Counted from the first letter of the stretch, positions 8,924-17,588 are shown. The stretch is 46,134 bases of DNA from Nocardia aobensis NBRC 100429 (GCF_000308375.1 NZ_BAFQ01000050.1:1-46134), one strand, 5' to 3'. Translations and numbers: made by a program. The notes: generated by a model not told the origin, from the sequence alone.

Positions 8924-10957
8924 ATGTCCGGTGTTGCCGCAGTCGCCGAATCGCCCGCACCCGTGAGTCATACCCGCGCCAACGTCGTCTTCATCACCGT
9001 GGTGCTGGGGATGTTGATGGCCGCGTTGGATCAGACCATCGTGTCGACGGCGTTGCCCACCATCGTCGCCGATCTGGGCGGCGCCGGGCATATGGCCTGG
9101 GTGGTGACGGCATATCTGCTGGCCGAGGCGGTCGCCACCGCGCTGGCCGGCAAATTCGGTGACCTGTTCGGCCGCAAACTGATCTTCCAGCTCAGTGGCC
9201 TGATCTTCATCATCGGCTCCATGGTGGCGGGGCTCGCCCACGGCATGACGTTGCTGATCGTCGCGCGCGGTATCCAGGGCGTCGGCGCGGGCGGGCTGAT
9301 GGTGACCTCGATGGCGCTGATCGCCGATGTGATCCCGCTGCGTGACCGGGGCAAATATCAGGGTGCGCTGGGCGCGGTCTTCGGCATCACCACCGTGGTC
9401 GGCCCGACGCTGGGCGGGCTGTTCACCGACCATGCCAGCTGGCGCTGGTGCTTCTACGTGAACGTGCCGCTGGCGATTCTGATGATCGCCGTTGCGGCGC
9501 GGGCGATTCCGTCGATCCGCGCGGCGGTGCGGCCGGTGGTCGACTATGCCGGCATCGCGCTGGTCGCGATCGGTGTCAGCTGTCTGATCCTGGGACTGGA
9601 ATGGGGTGGTCAGGAATATCCGTGGGGTTCGGCGACGATCATCGGACTGTTCGCGGCCGCGGTGGTGCTGCTGGCCGCGTTCGTCTTCGTCGAGACACGC
9701 GCGGCCGAGCCGATGCTGCCGATGCATCTGTTCCGCAGCAACGTCTTCACCGTCTGCTCGATCCTCAGCTTCATCGTGGGGTTCGCGATGCTCGGCGCGA
9801 TGACCTATCTGCCGGCCTATCTGCAGTACGTCAACGGTGTGTCGGCCACTGCCTCCGGACTGCGCACGTTGCCGTTGGTGGTCGGCCTGTTCACCACCTC
9901 GATCATCTCCGGGCAGGTGGTCGGCCGGACCGGCTACTACAAGTACTTCCCGGTCGCCGGTACCGCGGTCATGGCGGTGGGGCTCTATCTGATGTCGACC
10001 ATGGGCCGGACCACGGGCTTCTGGCTGCAATCGCTGTACATGCTGATCCTGGGTCTGGGTATCGGCCTGGCGATGCAGGTGCTCACGATCGTCGTGCAGA
10101 ACACCGTCCCGTACCAGGACCTGGGCACCGCCACCTCGGGTGTCACCTTCTTCCGGACCGTCGGATCGACTTTCGGCACCGCGATCTTCGGCACGCTCTA
10201 CAGCAATCAGCTGGAACCGAATCTGCGTCAGGCGCTCACCGAGGTGCCCGGGGTGCCGCCCGCGGTGGCGCAGAGTCCGCAACTGCTGCACCAGCTTCCG
10301 TACGCGCAGGCGATTCCGATCATCGACGCCTATGCCGACACCATCGATTACGTCTTCCGCTGGGTGGTGCCGGTGGCCGTGGTCGGCTTCGTCGTGGCGT
10401 GGTTCCTCAAACAGGTGCCGCTGCGCGACAGCGTCCGTGCGGAGGCGGCCGATGTGGGCGGCGGCTTCTCCGTGCCCGATTCCCCGGATCGCGCTGTCCG
10501 CCTGGAACATTCACTGGCGAACGTGCTGCGCAGACTGCGCGACGACGAGCTGCCCGATCCGCGGATCCTGGCGGCCGCCGACAGTCCGCTCGGCCGGGAT
10601 CAGGCCTGGGCCATCGGGCAGGTGAAGATGTTGCAGCGCGCCCGTGGATCGGCAGATCTGGCAGCCGTGGCCCGTGCGCACTGGATGCCGCCGGAAGTGC
10701 TGGAACCGGTGTACGACAAGGCCGTACGATCCGGATACATCGAAGTGGACGGCGACCGAATGGAATTGACCGCGAGTGGCCAGGCGGAGTACGACCGCAT
10801 TCTCGCCGCCTGGCGCAAGTGGCTGTGCCGCTATCTCGACGATTGGGATTGCGCCGACCCGGATGATCGCGCACTCTTCGACCGGGCGCTGGACAACATC
10901 GCGGCGAAACTGCTGGAGGAAGTGGAACGACCGGAGGCGCTGCGGCTGACGGTGTGA
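8924..10957 (+). CDS. MFS drug exporter (DHA2/EmrB-QacA type) with C-terminal winged-helix-like domain
   Basis: Residues 1 to about 500 form a 14-helix DHA2 transporter. The N-terminal motif LDQTIVSTALPTI, motif A as GKFGDLFGRK, and GPTLGG-LF in helix 5 are all present. About 130 soluble residues follow the last helix (near VVAWFLKQVPL), ending in a segment that reads like a MarR-type winged helix (LEPVYDKAVRSGYIEVDGDRM, then LTASGQAEYDRI). ATG 8924 is chosen over the longer open frame because the hydrophobic core begins soon after it. The 677 residues exceed the roughly 500 of plain EmrB proteins. Substrates are unknown; drug or lipid export is inferred from the family. Confidence 0.88.
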   Translation: MSGVAAVAESPAPVSHTRANVVFITVVLGMLMAALDQTIVSTALPTIVADLGGAGHMAWVVTAYLLAEAVATALAGKFGDLFGRKLIFQLSGLIFIIGSMVAGLAHGMTLLIVARGIQGVGAGGLMVTSMALIADVIPLRDRGKYQGALGAVFGITTVVGPTLGGLFTDHASWRWCFYVNVPLAILMIAVAARAIPSIRAAVRPVVDYAGIALVAIGVSCLILGLEWGGQEYPWGSATIIGLFAAAVVLLAAFVFVETRAAEPMLPMHLFRSNVFTVCSILSFIVGFAMLGAMTYLPAYLQYVNGVSATASGLRTLPLVVGLFTTSIISGQVVGRTGYYKYFPVAGTAVMAVGLYLMSTMGRTTGFWLQSLYMLILGLGIGLAMQVLTIVVQNTVPYQDLGTATSGVTFFRTVGSTFGTAIFGTLYSNQLEPNLRQALTEVPGVPPAVAQSPQLLHQLPYAQAIPIIDAYADTIDYVFRWVVPVAVVGFVVAWFLKQVPLRDSVRAEAADVGGGFSVPDSPDRAVRLEHSLANVLRRLRDDELPDPRILAAADSPLGRDQAWAIGQVKMLQRARGSADLAAVARAHWMPPEVLEPVYDKAVRSGYIEVDGDRMELTASGQAEYDRILAAWRKWLCRYLDDWDCADPDDRALFDRALDNIAAKLLEEVERPEALRLTV

Positions 10958-11012
10958 TTCACCGCCGGCCGCAGCACCGCGTCCGATTATTCTGAACTAC
11001 ACGGCGATACGC

Positions 11013-12221
11013 TCACGCGACGGCGAGTTCGGCGCGCTCGTCGACCGGTGCGTCCCAGTCGATGGTGTAGCTCTGCTCGCGCGCCATGACCTCTTCCATC
11101 TTGAAGAGTTTGGTCGCCAGCGGCATGACCAGCGGCATCATCCGGCGCATCACCGGGCCGACGGTCTTCGACTGGTTGATCTTGGCGCCGCGGGCCGCGA
11201 CCTTCTCCACCCGGGGACGGCGGATCCGTTCGTAGGCGGCGAAAGCGGTTGCCGGCGAATCGAAATCGCGCAGGCATCGAGCCAGCTGCACGGCGCTCTC
11301 GATGGCCAGCGACGCTCCCTGGCCGGTGCTGTTGGACGGCGCGTGCACCGCGTCGCCGACCAGGACCATACGGTCGCGATACCAGTGCGGCACCGGCGGC
11401 ATGATGTGCAGGCCGCCGGTGACGACCAGCTCTTCCGGCGGCGTGTTGCGCACCAGCTCGGCGCCGGGGGTGTCCTCGGCGTAGACCTCGCGCAGTGTCC
11501 GCAACCACTGTTCGGCCGGAACCTCGCGAGCCTCGGTCAGCGAAAGATATTGCTTCTGCGGCAGATTCGCGCCCCAGGCGATCCGGCCGTCCGGCATGGG
11601 CCAGTACAGGTAGTAGGCGTTGCGTCCGTAGGCGAACACCATGGTCTCCGGGGGGACCGGAGCCGAGCATTCGGTGTAGGCGCCGAACCCGAGCATGCCG
11701 GTGTAGTCGGCCCCCGGGGCGTTCGGATCGATGAGCGTGCGCACGCGCGATTTGATGCCGTCGGCGCCGACGACGATGTCGGCGGTGGCGGTGGATCCAT
11801 CGGCGAACCGAGCGGTCACACCGTCACGATGTTCCTCGACGCCGACCAGGCGCTTGGAATATTCGACGGCCACACCGGCCTCGACGGCGTGATCGTGCAG
11901 CACCTGGTGCAGATCGCTGCGATCGATCGCGTGCAGCGGTTCCAGGCCGGCGGCGGTGGGCAACTCGATGTCCTTGTGGCCCAACGACATCACCATGCGA
12001 CGGATCGGCAGTGCGATCGCGCGCACGGCATCGCCGGCGCCGATGACGTCCAGGGCCGCCAGGCCGTTGGGGGCGAACCCCAGGGCGCTGCCGATGTTGT
12101 AGGCCGGTCCCGGATAGGCCTCGTAGACGGTGGCCTCGATCCCGGCCGCGCGCAGGGCGGTGGCGGCGACGGGGCCGGCGACGCCGCCCCCGATGACGAG
12201 GGCGGATGTAACTGCGGACAT
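11013..12221 (-). CDS. FAD-dependent monooxygenase (group A, PHBH-like)
   Basis: The 402-residue enzyme has an N-terminal FAD-binding GGGVAGPVAA (GxGxxG), the GADGIKSRVR motif that contacts FAD and NADPH, and the C-terminal LVGDAVHAPSNSTGQGAS block. This matches single-component aromatic or tetracycline-type hydroxylases. GAGGAG precedes ATG 12221. The adjacent PadR gene is transcribed in the same direction upstream, and the gap between them contains a 10-base copy of the PadR-promoter half-site. A xenobiotic or antibiotic substrate is likely, but its identity is open. Confidence 0.87.
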   Translation of the reverse strand: MSAVTSALVIGGGVAGPVAATALRAAGIEATVYEAYPGPAYNIGSALGFAPNGLAALDVIGAGDAVRAIALPIRRMVMSLGHKDIELPTAAGLEPLHAIDRSDLHQVLHDHAVEAGVAVEYSKRLVGVEEHRDGVTARFADGSTATADIVVGADGIKSRVRTLIDPNAPGADYTGMLGFGAYTECSAPVPPETMVFAYGRNAYYLYWPMPDGRIAWGANLPQKQYLSLTEAREVPAEQWLRTLREVYAEDTPGAELVRNTPPEELVVTGGLHIMPPVPHWYRDRMVLVGDAVHAPSNSTGQGASLAIESAVQLARCLRDFDSPATAFAAYERIRRPRVEKVAARGAKINQSKTVGPVMRRMMPLVMPLATKLFKMEEVMAREQSYTIDWDAPVDERAELAVA

Positions 12222-12288
12222 GGGAATTCTCCTCGAGTGGATGAACCCGATCCGATCCGCGCACGCGCCGCCCAGTTATCCTGAAGTT

Positions 12289-12298
12289 GCCATACTCG
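12289..12298. promoter_or_regulatory. PadR half-site candidate before the FAD monooxygenase
   Basis: GCCATACTCG occurs here 68 bases upstream of the monooxygenase start. It recurs exactly, on the opposite strand, as the outer half of the dyad upstream of padR (13108-13117). This links the two promoters to one regulator. A chance 10-base match or a shared -10-like element is the alternative. Confidence 0.35.
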
Positions 12299-12409
12299 GG
12301 CTGGGTTCGCCTGCGTGAATGCGGTTCGAGAGGTAGGTGGATCGGGCTCGGCGCGGTGTTGCCGCACTTCGCCGGGCCCGGTTCGTATCGTGGTTTTTCG
12401 TCCTGGATT

Positions 12410-13069
12410 TCAGTCGGCGGTCGGCTGTCGGAACGTCCCTCCTTCCACCATCGCGGCGATCTCGGCGGGCGGAATCTGCTCCGAGTGGGCACGCCGCCAG
12501 AAATCGATATCGGGGAATGTGCCGGCGGCGAGTTCGGTGCGCAGTCCGGCGACCCACGCCGCCTCGGCCTCGAGCATCGCCACGCCGAATTCGGCCTCGA
12601 CCAGGAAGAGCCGGGGCAGAAATTGCGTCTGCTCTTCGATTTCGCGGCGCCGCACGGCGATCTCCGCGGCGAGCAGCCGGGTGCGTTCGTCGAGCAGCGG
12701 GATCACCTCGTCCGGCGGCAGCAGGGCCACCACGGACAGGCCGGCCACGAACCGATGCGGTTCGGGTTCGGGGGTCGAGATCAGTTCGCGGATCCAGTCC
12801 TCGGCCTCGGCGCGGCCGGCGTCGGTGAGCCGGTAGATCGTCCGCTCGGGCCGGGCGCCGTCGCGTTCGCTGCCGATGACCTCGACGAACCCGTGCTTCT
12901 CGAGGTTCTGTACGACCGTGTAGAGCGACCCCCATTTGATGTCCATATCGCGGTCCTTGCCGCGTTCGCGCATCTGGGCCGCGATCTCGTACCGGTGCAT
13001 GGGACGTTCGATCAGCGTCGCCAGGACCGCCAGGGCCAGCAGGTTGGCGACCTTTCGCTTCTTTGGCAT
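12410..13069 (-). CDS. PadR family transcriptional regulator
   Basis: The 219-residue protein has the N-terminal PadR winged helix (LALAVLATLIERPMHRYEIA, then WGSLYTVVQNLEKHGFVE, then RTIYRLTDAGR). A C-terminal helical region with a long Glu/Arg-rich stretch suits dimerisation. Start ATG 13069 is favoured because AAGGAGG is 8 bases upstream; GTG 13078 overlaps that site. It lies upstream of the FAD monooxygenase in the same orientation and probably represses it and itself, releasing on binding an aromatic ligand. The dyad at 13084-13113 is the likely autoregulatory site. Confidence 0.88.
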   Translation of the reverse strand: MPKKRKVANLLALAVLATLIERPMHRYEIAAQMRERGKDRDMDIKWGSLYTVVQNLEKHGFVEVIGSERDGARPERTIYRLTDAGRAEAEDWIRELISTPEPEPHRFVAGLSVVALLPPDEVIPLLDERTRLLAAEIAVRRREIEEQTQFLPRLFLVEAEFGVAMLEAEAAWVAGLRTELAAGTFPDIDFWRRAHSEQIPPAEIAAMVEGGTFRQPTAD

Positions 13070-13449
13070 CGCCCGCACCTCCTTACTCGTCTACGAATAT
13101 ACGTCTGCGAGTATGGCGTCGGCAAGAGTCTTCATTGCGTGATGGGTCGTGGGGTACATACGACGAGCACCCCCGGGGGTGGCGTGCCGGCGCCGTCCCG
13201 GGGGTGGATCGTCACGAGCGACGCGCGCGACCGCCGAGGGGCGGGCTGCCGGTGGGCGGCGACGACCGGGGCCGATGAGGGGTACCCCGTCGCTCGCGCC
13301 CCGCGCGAGACGGCGTGACGTTCGAGGGTGGGGACAGGTTCTGGGTCCCCATATCTACTATTTGTGTACGTAGACAGTAGGTCAACGGCCAGGGTCGGTC
13401 AAGAGTGTCGAACCGGCCGACCGACGCCGGGCGGTTATCGTGATCCGTC
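13070..13449. other. 380-bp divergent intergenic region (padR / epimerase)
   Basis: No gene is supported here. The left edge carries the padR ribosome site and a 30-bp dyad. The middle (13140-13320) is GC-rich with no visible signal. The right part (13349-13386) is unusually AT-rich for this window and contains CTACT (13355-13359) mirrored by AGTAG (13376-13380) around GTGTACGTAG, a plausible promoter or operator for the rightward epimerase gene. Confidence 0.5.
13084..13113. promoter_or_regulatory. 30-bp dyad upstream of padR
   Basis: TACTCG (13084-13089) is mirrored by CGAGTA (13108-13113). Inside, ACG (13093-13095) is mirrored by CGT (13102-13104) around an AT-rich centre (AATATA). The site begins 15 bases before the padR start codon and overlaps its likely promoter, the usual place for PadR autorepression. 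Confidence 0.55.
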
Positions 13450-14064
13450 GTGCGGATCTTTGTGGCGGGCGCTACCGGAGTACTGGGCGCCAGACTGACA
13501 CCCCTGCTGGTCTCGGCCGGATTCGAGGTCGCCGGGCTGACGCGCTCGGAGTCGAAGGCGTCGATGCTGACCGGCTTCGGCGCCCGGCCCGTCGTGTGCG
13601 ATGTCTACGACGCGGCGGCGCTGGAACAGGCGGTGCGCGATTTCGCGCCCGATCTGGTGATGCATCAGCTCACCGACCTGCCCGACGATCCCGCCGATCT
13701 GCCCGCCGGCCGGGCGGCGAATTCGCGGATGCGCCGCGAGGGCACCGCCAACCTGCTCGCCGCGGCACAGGCGGCGGGCGCGAAACGCTTTCTCGCCCAG
13801 AGTGTCGCGTGGGAGATGACCGGAGAGGGACAGGCCGCCAAGCAGTTCCTGGAGGACGCGGTGCTCGGCGTCCGCGGCGTCGTCCTGCGCTACGGCCAGT
13901 TCTACGGTCCCGGAACCTACTATCCCGAGAACGCGGACCGGCCCGATCCGCCGCGCATTCATATCGCCGAGGCCGCGGCGCGCACCGTGGTCGCGCTGGA
14001 TCTGGCCTCGGGCATCTATGCGGTGACCGAAGACGGCCGCGTGGATTTCGAACCGGTGCAATAG
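13450..14064 (+). CDS. NAD-dependent epimerase/dehydratase-like protein (short extended SDR)
   Basis: The 204-residue protein starts with MRIFVAGATGVLGARL, an NAD(P)-binding GxxGxxG. It continues with VVCDVYD, a VMHQLTDLP segment in place of the usual atypical-SDR core, and RYGQFYGPG. It is shorter than typical epimerases (about 300 residues), lacks a clear YxxxK and ends in VDFEPVQ. It may be a single-domain NmrA-like or NAD-sensor protein rather than an active epimerase. The GTG 13450 start has no strong ribosome site. Nothing in the sequence disrupts the frame. Confidence 0.72.
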   Translation: MRIFVAGATGVLGARLTPLLVSAGFEVAGLTRSESKASMLTGFGARPVVCDVYDAAALEQAVRDFAPDLVMHQLTDLPDDPADLPAGRAANSRMRREGTANLLAAAQAAGAKRFLAQSVAWEMTGEGQAAKQFLEDAVLGVRGVVLRYGQFYGPGTYYPENADRPDPPRIHIAEAAARTVVALDLASGIYAVTEDGRVDFEPVQ

Positions 14065-14095
14065 TCTCCGACGCCCGCCGATCGTCGGCGACGGG

Positions 14096-14881
14096 TCATC
14101 CGGCGCGCTGCCGGAGCACTTCGGCGGTGGGCTCGTCGGCGGGCAGGAAGGCCTCGAGGTGCAGTTCCGCCAGCGAGACGTCGGTGGCGGTGGCGAACGA
14201 GGTGAGCGTGGTGATCAATCGCAATTCACCGGCCTCGCTGCGCAGTCGCAGCGGCACCGCGAAGCCGAGGTAGCCGGGTCCGGGGTCGGTCTCCGGGAGA
14301 TAGCTCTCGAATTCGGCGACCAGTTCCTCGGCGCGCGGATCCGGTGACGTGCGGTTGCGCGCCCGCATGGATTCGGTGACATGCCGGCCCCATTCGGCGA
14401 AGTTGACCACCCGCGGCGCCAGGCCGTCCGGATGTAATGCCAAGCGGCGCACATTGATCGGCGCGGTGAGCAGTTCGGGCGCGCAGCCGTCGGTGAAGAC
14501 GTCGAACGCGGCGTTCGCCTCGATCAGGCTTCCATAGCGGTCTGCGATCAGCGCCGGATAGGGCATATGGCCGGACAGGATCGTGCGCAGGGCCTCGCGT
14601 ACCGGAGCCAAGTGCGGTGCGTCGACGCCGGATTCGTCGTAGGCGGGTGTGAAGCCGGCCGTCGCCAGCAGCGCATTGCGTTCGCGCAGCGACAGTTCCA
14701 GCGATTCGGCCAGCCGTAGCACGATGGCGCGACCCGGCCGGGAACGGCCCTGTTCGAGATAACTGAGATGGCGCTGCGTGGTGTCGGCGCGGATGGCCAG
14801 ATCGAGCTGGCTCCACCGCCGCAGCCCTCGCCAGCGTCGCAGTTCCTGTGCGAAGGGGCCCGGTCGCGCGACTGTCGTCAT
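14096..14881 (-). CDS. XRE-type regulator with MmyB-like ligand-binding domain
   Basis: Residues near 10-70 form a Cro/C1 helix-turn-helix (LRRWRGLRRWSQLDLAIRA, then RHLSYLEQGRSRPGRAIVLRLA). The remainder (PALIADRYGSLIEANAAF, then the RRLALHPDGLAPRVVNFAEW block) matches the MmyB-like ligand-binding domain common in actinobacteria. ATG 14881 is used rather than the open frame to 14968, because the family begins with FAQELRRWR soon after it. It is divergent, 85 bases apart, from an NTF2-like gene, a typical regulator-target pairing for this family. Confidence 0.86.
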   Translation of the reverse strand: MTTVARPGPFAQELRRWRGLRRWSQLDLAIRADTTQRHLSYLEQGRSRPGRAIVLRLAESLELSLRERNALLATAGFTPAYDESGVDAPHLAPVREALRTILSGHMPYPALIADRYGSLIEANAAFDVFTDGCAPELLTAPINVRRLALHPDGLAPRVVNFAEWGRHVTESMRARNRTSPDPRAEELVAEFESYLPETDPGPGYLGFAVPLRLRSEAGELRLITTLTSFATATDVSLAELHLEAFLPADEPTAEVLRQRAG

Positions 14882-14966
14882 GGGATCATCGTCGGCCCCG
14901 ACGGGGCGCTTCGCCATACCCTGTGGGGAATCGCGCGAGTGCGCGCCGACGGACAGACTCGGCGGC

Positions 14967-15404
14967 ATGAGCTACGAACCCACCGATATCGAACTGAAGA
15001 ATCTGCTCGACCGCTGGATCGGCCAGTGGAACGAGCCCGATGCCGACCGGCGCCGCGAGCTGATCCGCGAGGTCTGGGCCGAGGACGGCTATCAGATCCT
15101 GGTCAACCCGCCCGAGGGCATCCGCGATACCGCCCGCCAGTACGGAGTGTCCGCCCCGGCGGTCGAGGTCCGCGGCTACGACGCGATGTTCGCCCGCGTC
15201 ACCCGGGCGTACGAGATGTTCGTCGCCGATGGTGAGCACTTCTTCGAAGCCGAGGGCGAGCCGGTTCGGCACGCCGGGTCCGCCGTGGCGCTGACCTGGG
15301 TGATGCGCGCACGCGCGGACGGCACGGTCGCCGGCGCCGGACTCGAGGTGCTGACTTTCGACCCCGACGGGAGGGTGCGCACCGACCACGAATTCGTGAA
15401 CTGA
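14967..15404 (+). CDS. NTF2-like (SnoaL-type) small protein
   Basis: The 145-residue protein has the alpha-beta cone layout of NTF2-like proteins: an N-terminal helix (ELKNLLDRWIGQWNEPD), a WAEDGY-Q-L segment, GYDAMFARVTRAYEMF, and terminal strands (AVALTWVMRARADG, then GLEVLTFDPDGRV). Such proteins are cyclases, isomerases or stress proteins; no catalytic dyad is clear. ATG 14967 is chosen from a longer open frame because the family fold begins there. It is divergent from the XRE/MmyB regulator, its probable controller. Confidence 0.78.
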   Translation: MSYEPTDIELKNLLDRWIGQWNEPDADRRRELIREVWAEDGYQILVNPPEGIRDTARQYGVSAPAVEVRGYDAMFARVTRAYEMFVADGEHFFEAEGEPVRHAGSAVALTWVMRARADGTVAGAGLEVLTFDPDGRVRTDHEFVN

Positions 15405-15445
15405 GCCGGCGTAGACCTGTCGGTGCGCCTGTCTAGGGTGCAGGA

Positions 15446-16105
15446 ATGCCTCGCGACCTCGCCGACCTGCCCTATGCCCGGAATCTGACGCCGCTGCTGG
15501 AACCGCTCGCCCCCGATACCGAGTACGAGCGGGTCCACCTCGACGCCACCTCTGTCGACGAGGTGTCGGCCGGCGGCTCCTGGTTCAGTGAGTCGGCGCT
15601 GACCGGTGTGGTGCTCGGCGGCGGCAGTCTGAACCACTGCCGGTTCGACGACGTCTGGCTGCGCGGGGTGCGGTGGATCGGAGTCGATGCCTGCGAAACC
15701 CGTTGGCTGGATGCCGAATTCGTCGACTCCGCGTGGTCCGGGGTGGTCGCCGTCGACGCGCAGCTGCGCCGTATCCGTTTCGAGGGCTGCAAATTCGAAT
15801 CGGTGAACTTCCGTGCGGCCACCCTGCGGAACGTGACCTTCGCCGAATGTGTCTTCCGCGACACCGACTTCTCCGCCGCCACACTCCGGAAGGTCGATTT
15901 TCCCGGATCGCGGCTCGAAGGCGTCGCCCTGCACGGCGCCACCTTCGAAGATGTCGATCTGCGGGGTGCGGCGGCACTGGACCTCATCGCCGATATCGGA
16001 ACGCTGAAGGGCGCGATCATCAGCACACCTCAGCTGATGGAGATGGCTCCCGCCTTCGCGCGAGCGGCGGGAATCATCGTGCGCGACAATCGAATCCGCG
16101 ACTAG
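15446..16105 (+). CDS. Pentapeptide repeat-containing protein
   Basis: Residues about 45-175 form a right-handed beta-helix of degenerate pentapeptide repeats with the central L/F every five residues (CRFDDVWLRGVRW, FEGCKFESVNFRAATLRNVTF, FRDTDFSAATLRKVDF). A short helical tail follows. Relatives include the DNA-mimicking gyrase protector MfpA, but the first coils here are irregular and most such proteins have unknown roles. Its TAG stop shares the four bases CTAG with the stop of the convergent VIT1-type gene. Confidence 0.84.
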   Translation: MPRDLADLPYARNLTPLLEPLAPDTEYERVHLDATSVDEVSAGGSWFSESALTGVVLGGGSLNHCRFDDVWLRGVRWIGVDACETRWLDAEFVDSAWSGVVAVDAQLRRIRFEGCKFESVNFRAATLRNVTFAECVFRDTDFSAATLRKVDFPGSRLEGVALHGATFEDVDLRGAAALDLIADIGTLKGAIISTPQLMEMAPAFARAAGIIVRDNRIRD

Positions 16106-16839
16106 CCGCTGGAAACCCCGGGGATCTGCCCGATACCGTAGGTCACCGCCATGGCCAGCGCGCCACCGATCACCACCCGAAGGACGGCCCGGCGCCGATT
16201 GCTGCCGCCCAGGCGTGCGCTCAGCGATCCGGTCGCTGCCAGCGCCAGCAGTACCGCGCCGAAAGTCACCGGAATACGCCAGTTCGCCGGCGGCAGCAGA
16301 ATCGCCAGCAGCGGCAACAGGGCGCCGCAGGTGAACGCCAGCGCGGAGGAGAAGGCGGCCTGCCACGGGTTGGTCAGCTCGTTCGGGTCCAGACCCAATT
16401 CCGCCTCGGCGTGCGCGGCGAAGGCATCGTGGGCGGTCAATTCCTGCGCGACCTGCCGCGCGGTCGCCTCCGAGAGTCCTTTGTGCCGATAGATCTCGGT
16501 CAACTCGGTGAGTTCGTAATCGGGGTCTTCGGCGAGCTCCCGCTTCTCCAGCGACAGCAGGGCACGTTCGCTGTCGCGCTGCGTGCTCACCGAGACGTAT
16601 TCGCCGACCGCCATCGACAGCGCACCCGCGACGAGCCCGGCCACACCCGCGGTGAGGATGGGCGTGGTGGCCGCGGTGGCCGAGGCGACGCCGACCACCA
16701 GGCCCGCGGTCGACACGATGCCGTCGTTGGCGCCCAGGACCCCGGCGCGCAACCAGTTCAGCCGGGACGCGAAACCTCCGCCGTGCGGTTCGTGCGGATG
16801 CTTCCAGCTCCCGGTCCCCACATTGTCGGAGTCGTCCAC
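16102..16839 (-). CDS. VIT1/CCC1 family iron/manganese transporter
   Basis: The 245-residue protein has the family pattern. A first helix carries LRAGVLGANDGIVSTAGLVVG, a second Gly/Ala-rich helix ends in ALSMAVGEYVSVSTQRDSE, and an acidic cytoplasmic metal-binding region follows (EKRELAEDPDYEL, then AHDAFAAHAEAELGLD). Three helices complete the fold. Members move Fe2+ or Mn2+ across membranes for detoxification; direction and metal here are inferred. The stop codon coincides with that of the pentapeptide gene. Confidence 0.88.
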   Translation of the reverse strand: MDDSDNVGTGSWKHPHEPHGGGFASRLNWLRAGVLGANDGIVSTAGLVVGVASATAATTPILTAGVAGLVAGALSMAVGEYVSVSTQRDSERALLSLEKRELAEDPDYELTELTEIYRHKGLSEATARQVAQELTAHDAFAAHAEAELGLDPNELTNPWQAAFSSALAFTCGALLPLLAILLPPANWRIPVTFGAVLLALAATGSLSARLGGSNRRRAVLRVVIGGALAMAVTYGIGQIPGVSSG

Positions 16840-16940
16840 GGATGCAGAGTAGGCCGTCGCCCGGGCCGGGCGGTGGATCCGCGCCGCAGGCGAGCCGCGC
16901 CCGCCGGTGCGGCGAGGTCCGGATCGGTAGCATGCGAGGC

Positions 16941-17588
16941 ATGAATTCCCTTGTCACGCGCGCTATGTCCACGGTCGCCGCGCAACTGGGCAATCCGCAC
17001 GGGGTGCTGGGCAAGGTGGTCGCGCGGATGCTGAACCGGGCCAATCGCTTCGCCATCGATGCCGCGGTCGAGGCGGCCGAGGTGGGTGCGGGGCAGGCCG
17101 CGGCCGATATCGGTTTCGGCGGCGGCGTGGGACTGTCGATCCTGCTGCGCGAGGTCGGCGACACCGGGACCGTGCACGGCGTGGAGATCTCTCCGGATAT
17201 GTCGGCGCGGGCCCGTGCACGCTTCACCCGCGACATCGGCACCGGCCGGCTGCGGATCGTCGAGGGCGGACTCACCGAGTTGCCGCTCGCCTCGGCGAGC
17301 CTGGACGCGGTGATCACGGTGAATACCGTCTATTTCATCGATGATCTGGACCGGGCCTGCGCGGAGCTGGCGCGCGTGCTGCGCCCGGGCGGGCGGGTGG
17401 TGGTCGGTATCGGTGATCCGGCGGCGATGGCGAAGATGCCGTTCACCGCGCACGGCTTCCGGTTGCGGCCGGTCGACGACGTATCGGAGGCGCTGGAACG
17501 AGCCGGGCTGGCGGTCGAACACCGGCGGATCGACCGGCAGCCGATTCCGGCTCATCTGCTCATCGGCCGCCGGGGGAGCGAGGACTGA
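16941..17588 (+). CDS. Class I SAM-dependent methyltransferase
   Basis: The 215-residue protein shows motif I as ADIGFGGGVGLSIL, motif II near VHGVEISPDMSARARARF, and motifs III and IV (LPLASASLDAVITVNTVYFI, then RVLRPGGRVVVG). This is a classical UbiE/Methyltransf_11-type fold. ATG 16941 is preferred; ATG 16932 in the same frame is a near alternative. Its 3' end overlaps the convergent metallo-hydrolase gene by 29 bases. The substrate is unknown. Confidence 0.85.
   Translation: MNSLVTRAMSTVAAQLGNPHGVLGKVVARMLNRANRFAIDAAVEAAEVGAGQAAADIGFGGGVGLSILLREVGDTGTVHGVEISPDMSARARARFTRDIGTGRLRIVEGGLTELPLASASLDAVITVNTVYFIDDLDRACAELARVLRPGGRVVVGIGDPAAMAKMPFTAHGFRLRPVDDVSEALERAGLAVEHRRIDRQPIPAHLLIGRRGSED

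Noticed and set aside
8921..10510. A 529-codon open frame antisense to the MFS gene
   Set aside because: The product is low-complexity His/Asp/Arg-rich, the typical mirror of GC-rich membrane protein codons, and the sense frame is a recognised transporter.
13120..13373. Short rightward open frames in the padR-epimerase gap
   Set aside because: They are Arg/Gly/Pro-rich, have no ribosome site and overlap each other in several frames.
14893..14908. GCCCC/GGGGC inverted repeat between the XRE and NTF2-like genes
   Set aside because: A 5-bp GC-only stem with a 3-base spacer is expected by chance at this base composition; not strong enough to call an operator.
15176..17317. A 713-codon antisense frame across three genes
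   Set aside because: It runs through the NTF2-like, pentapeptide and VIT1-type genes without any family motif and has no ribosome site.
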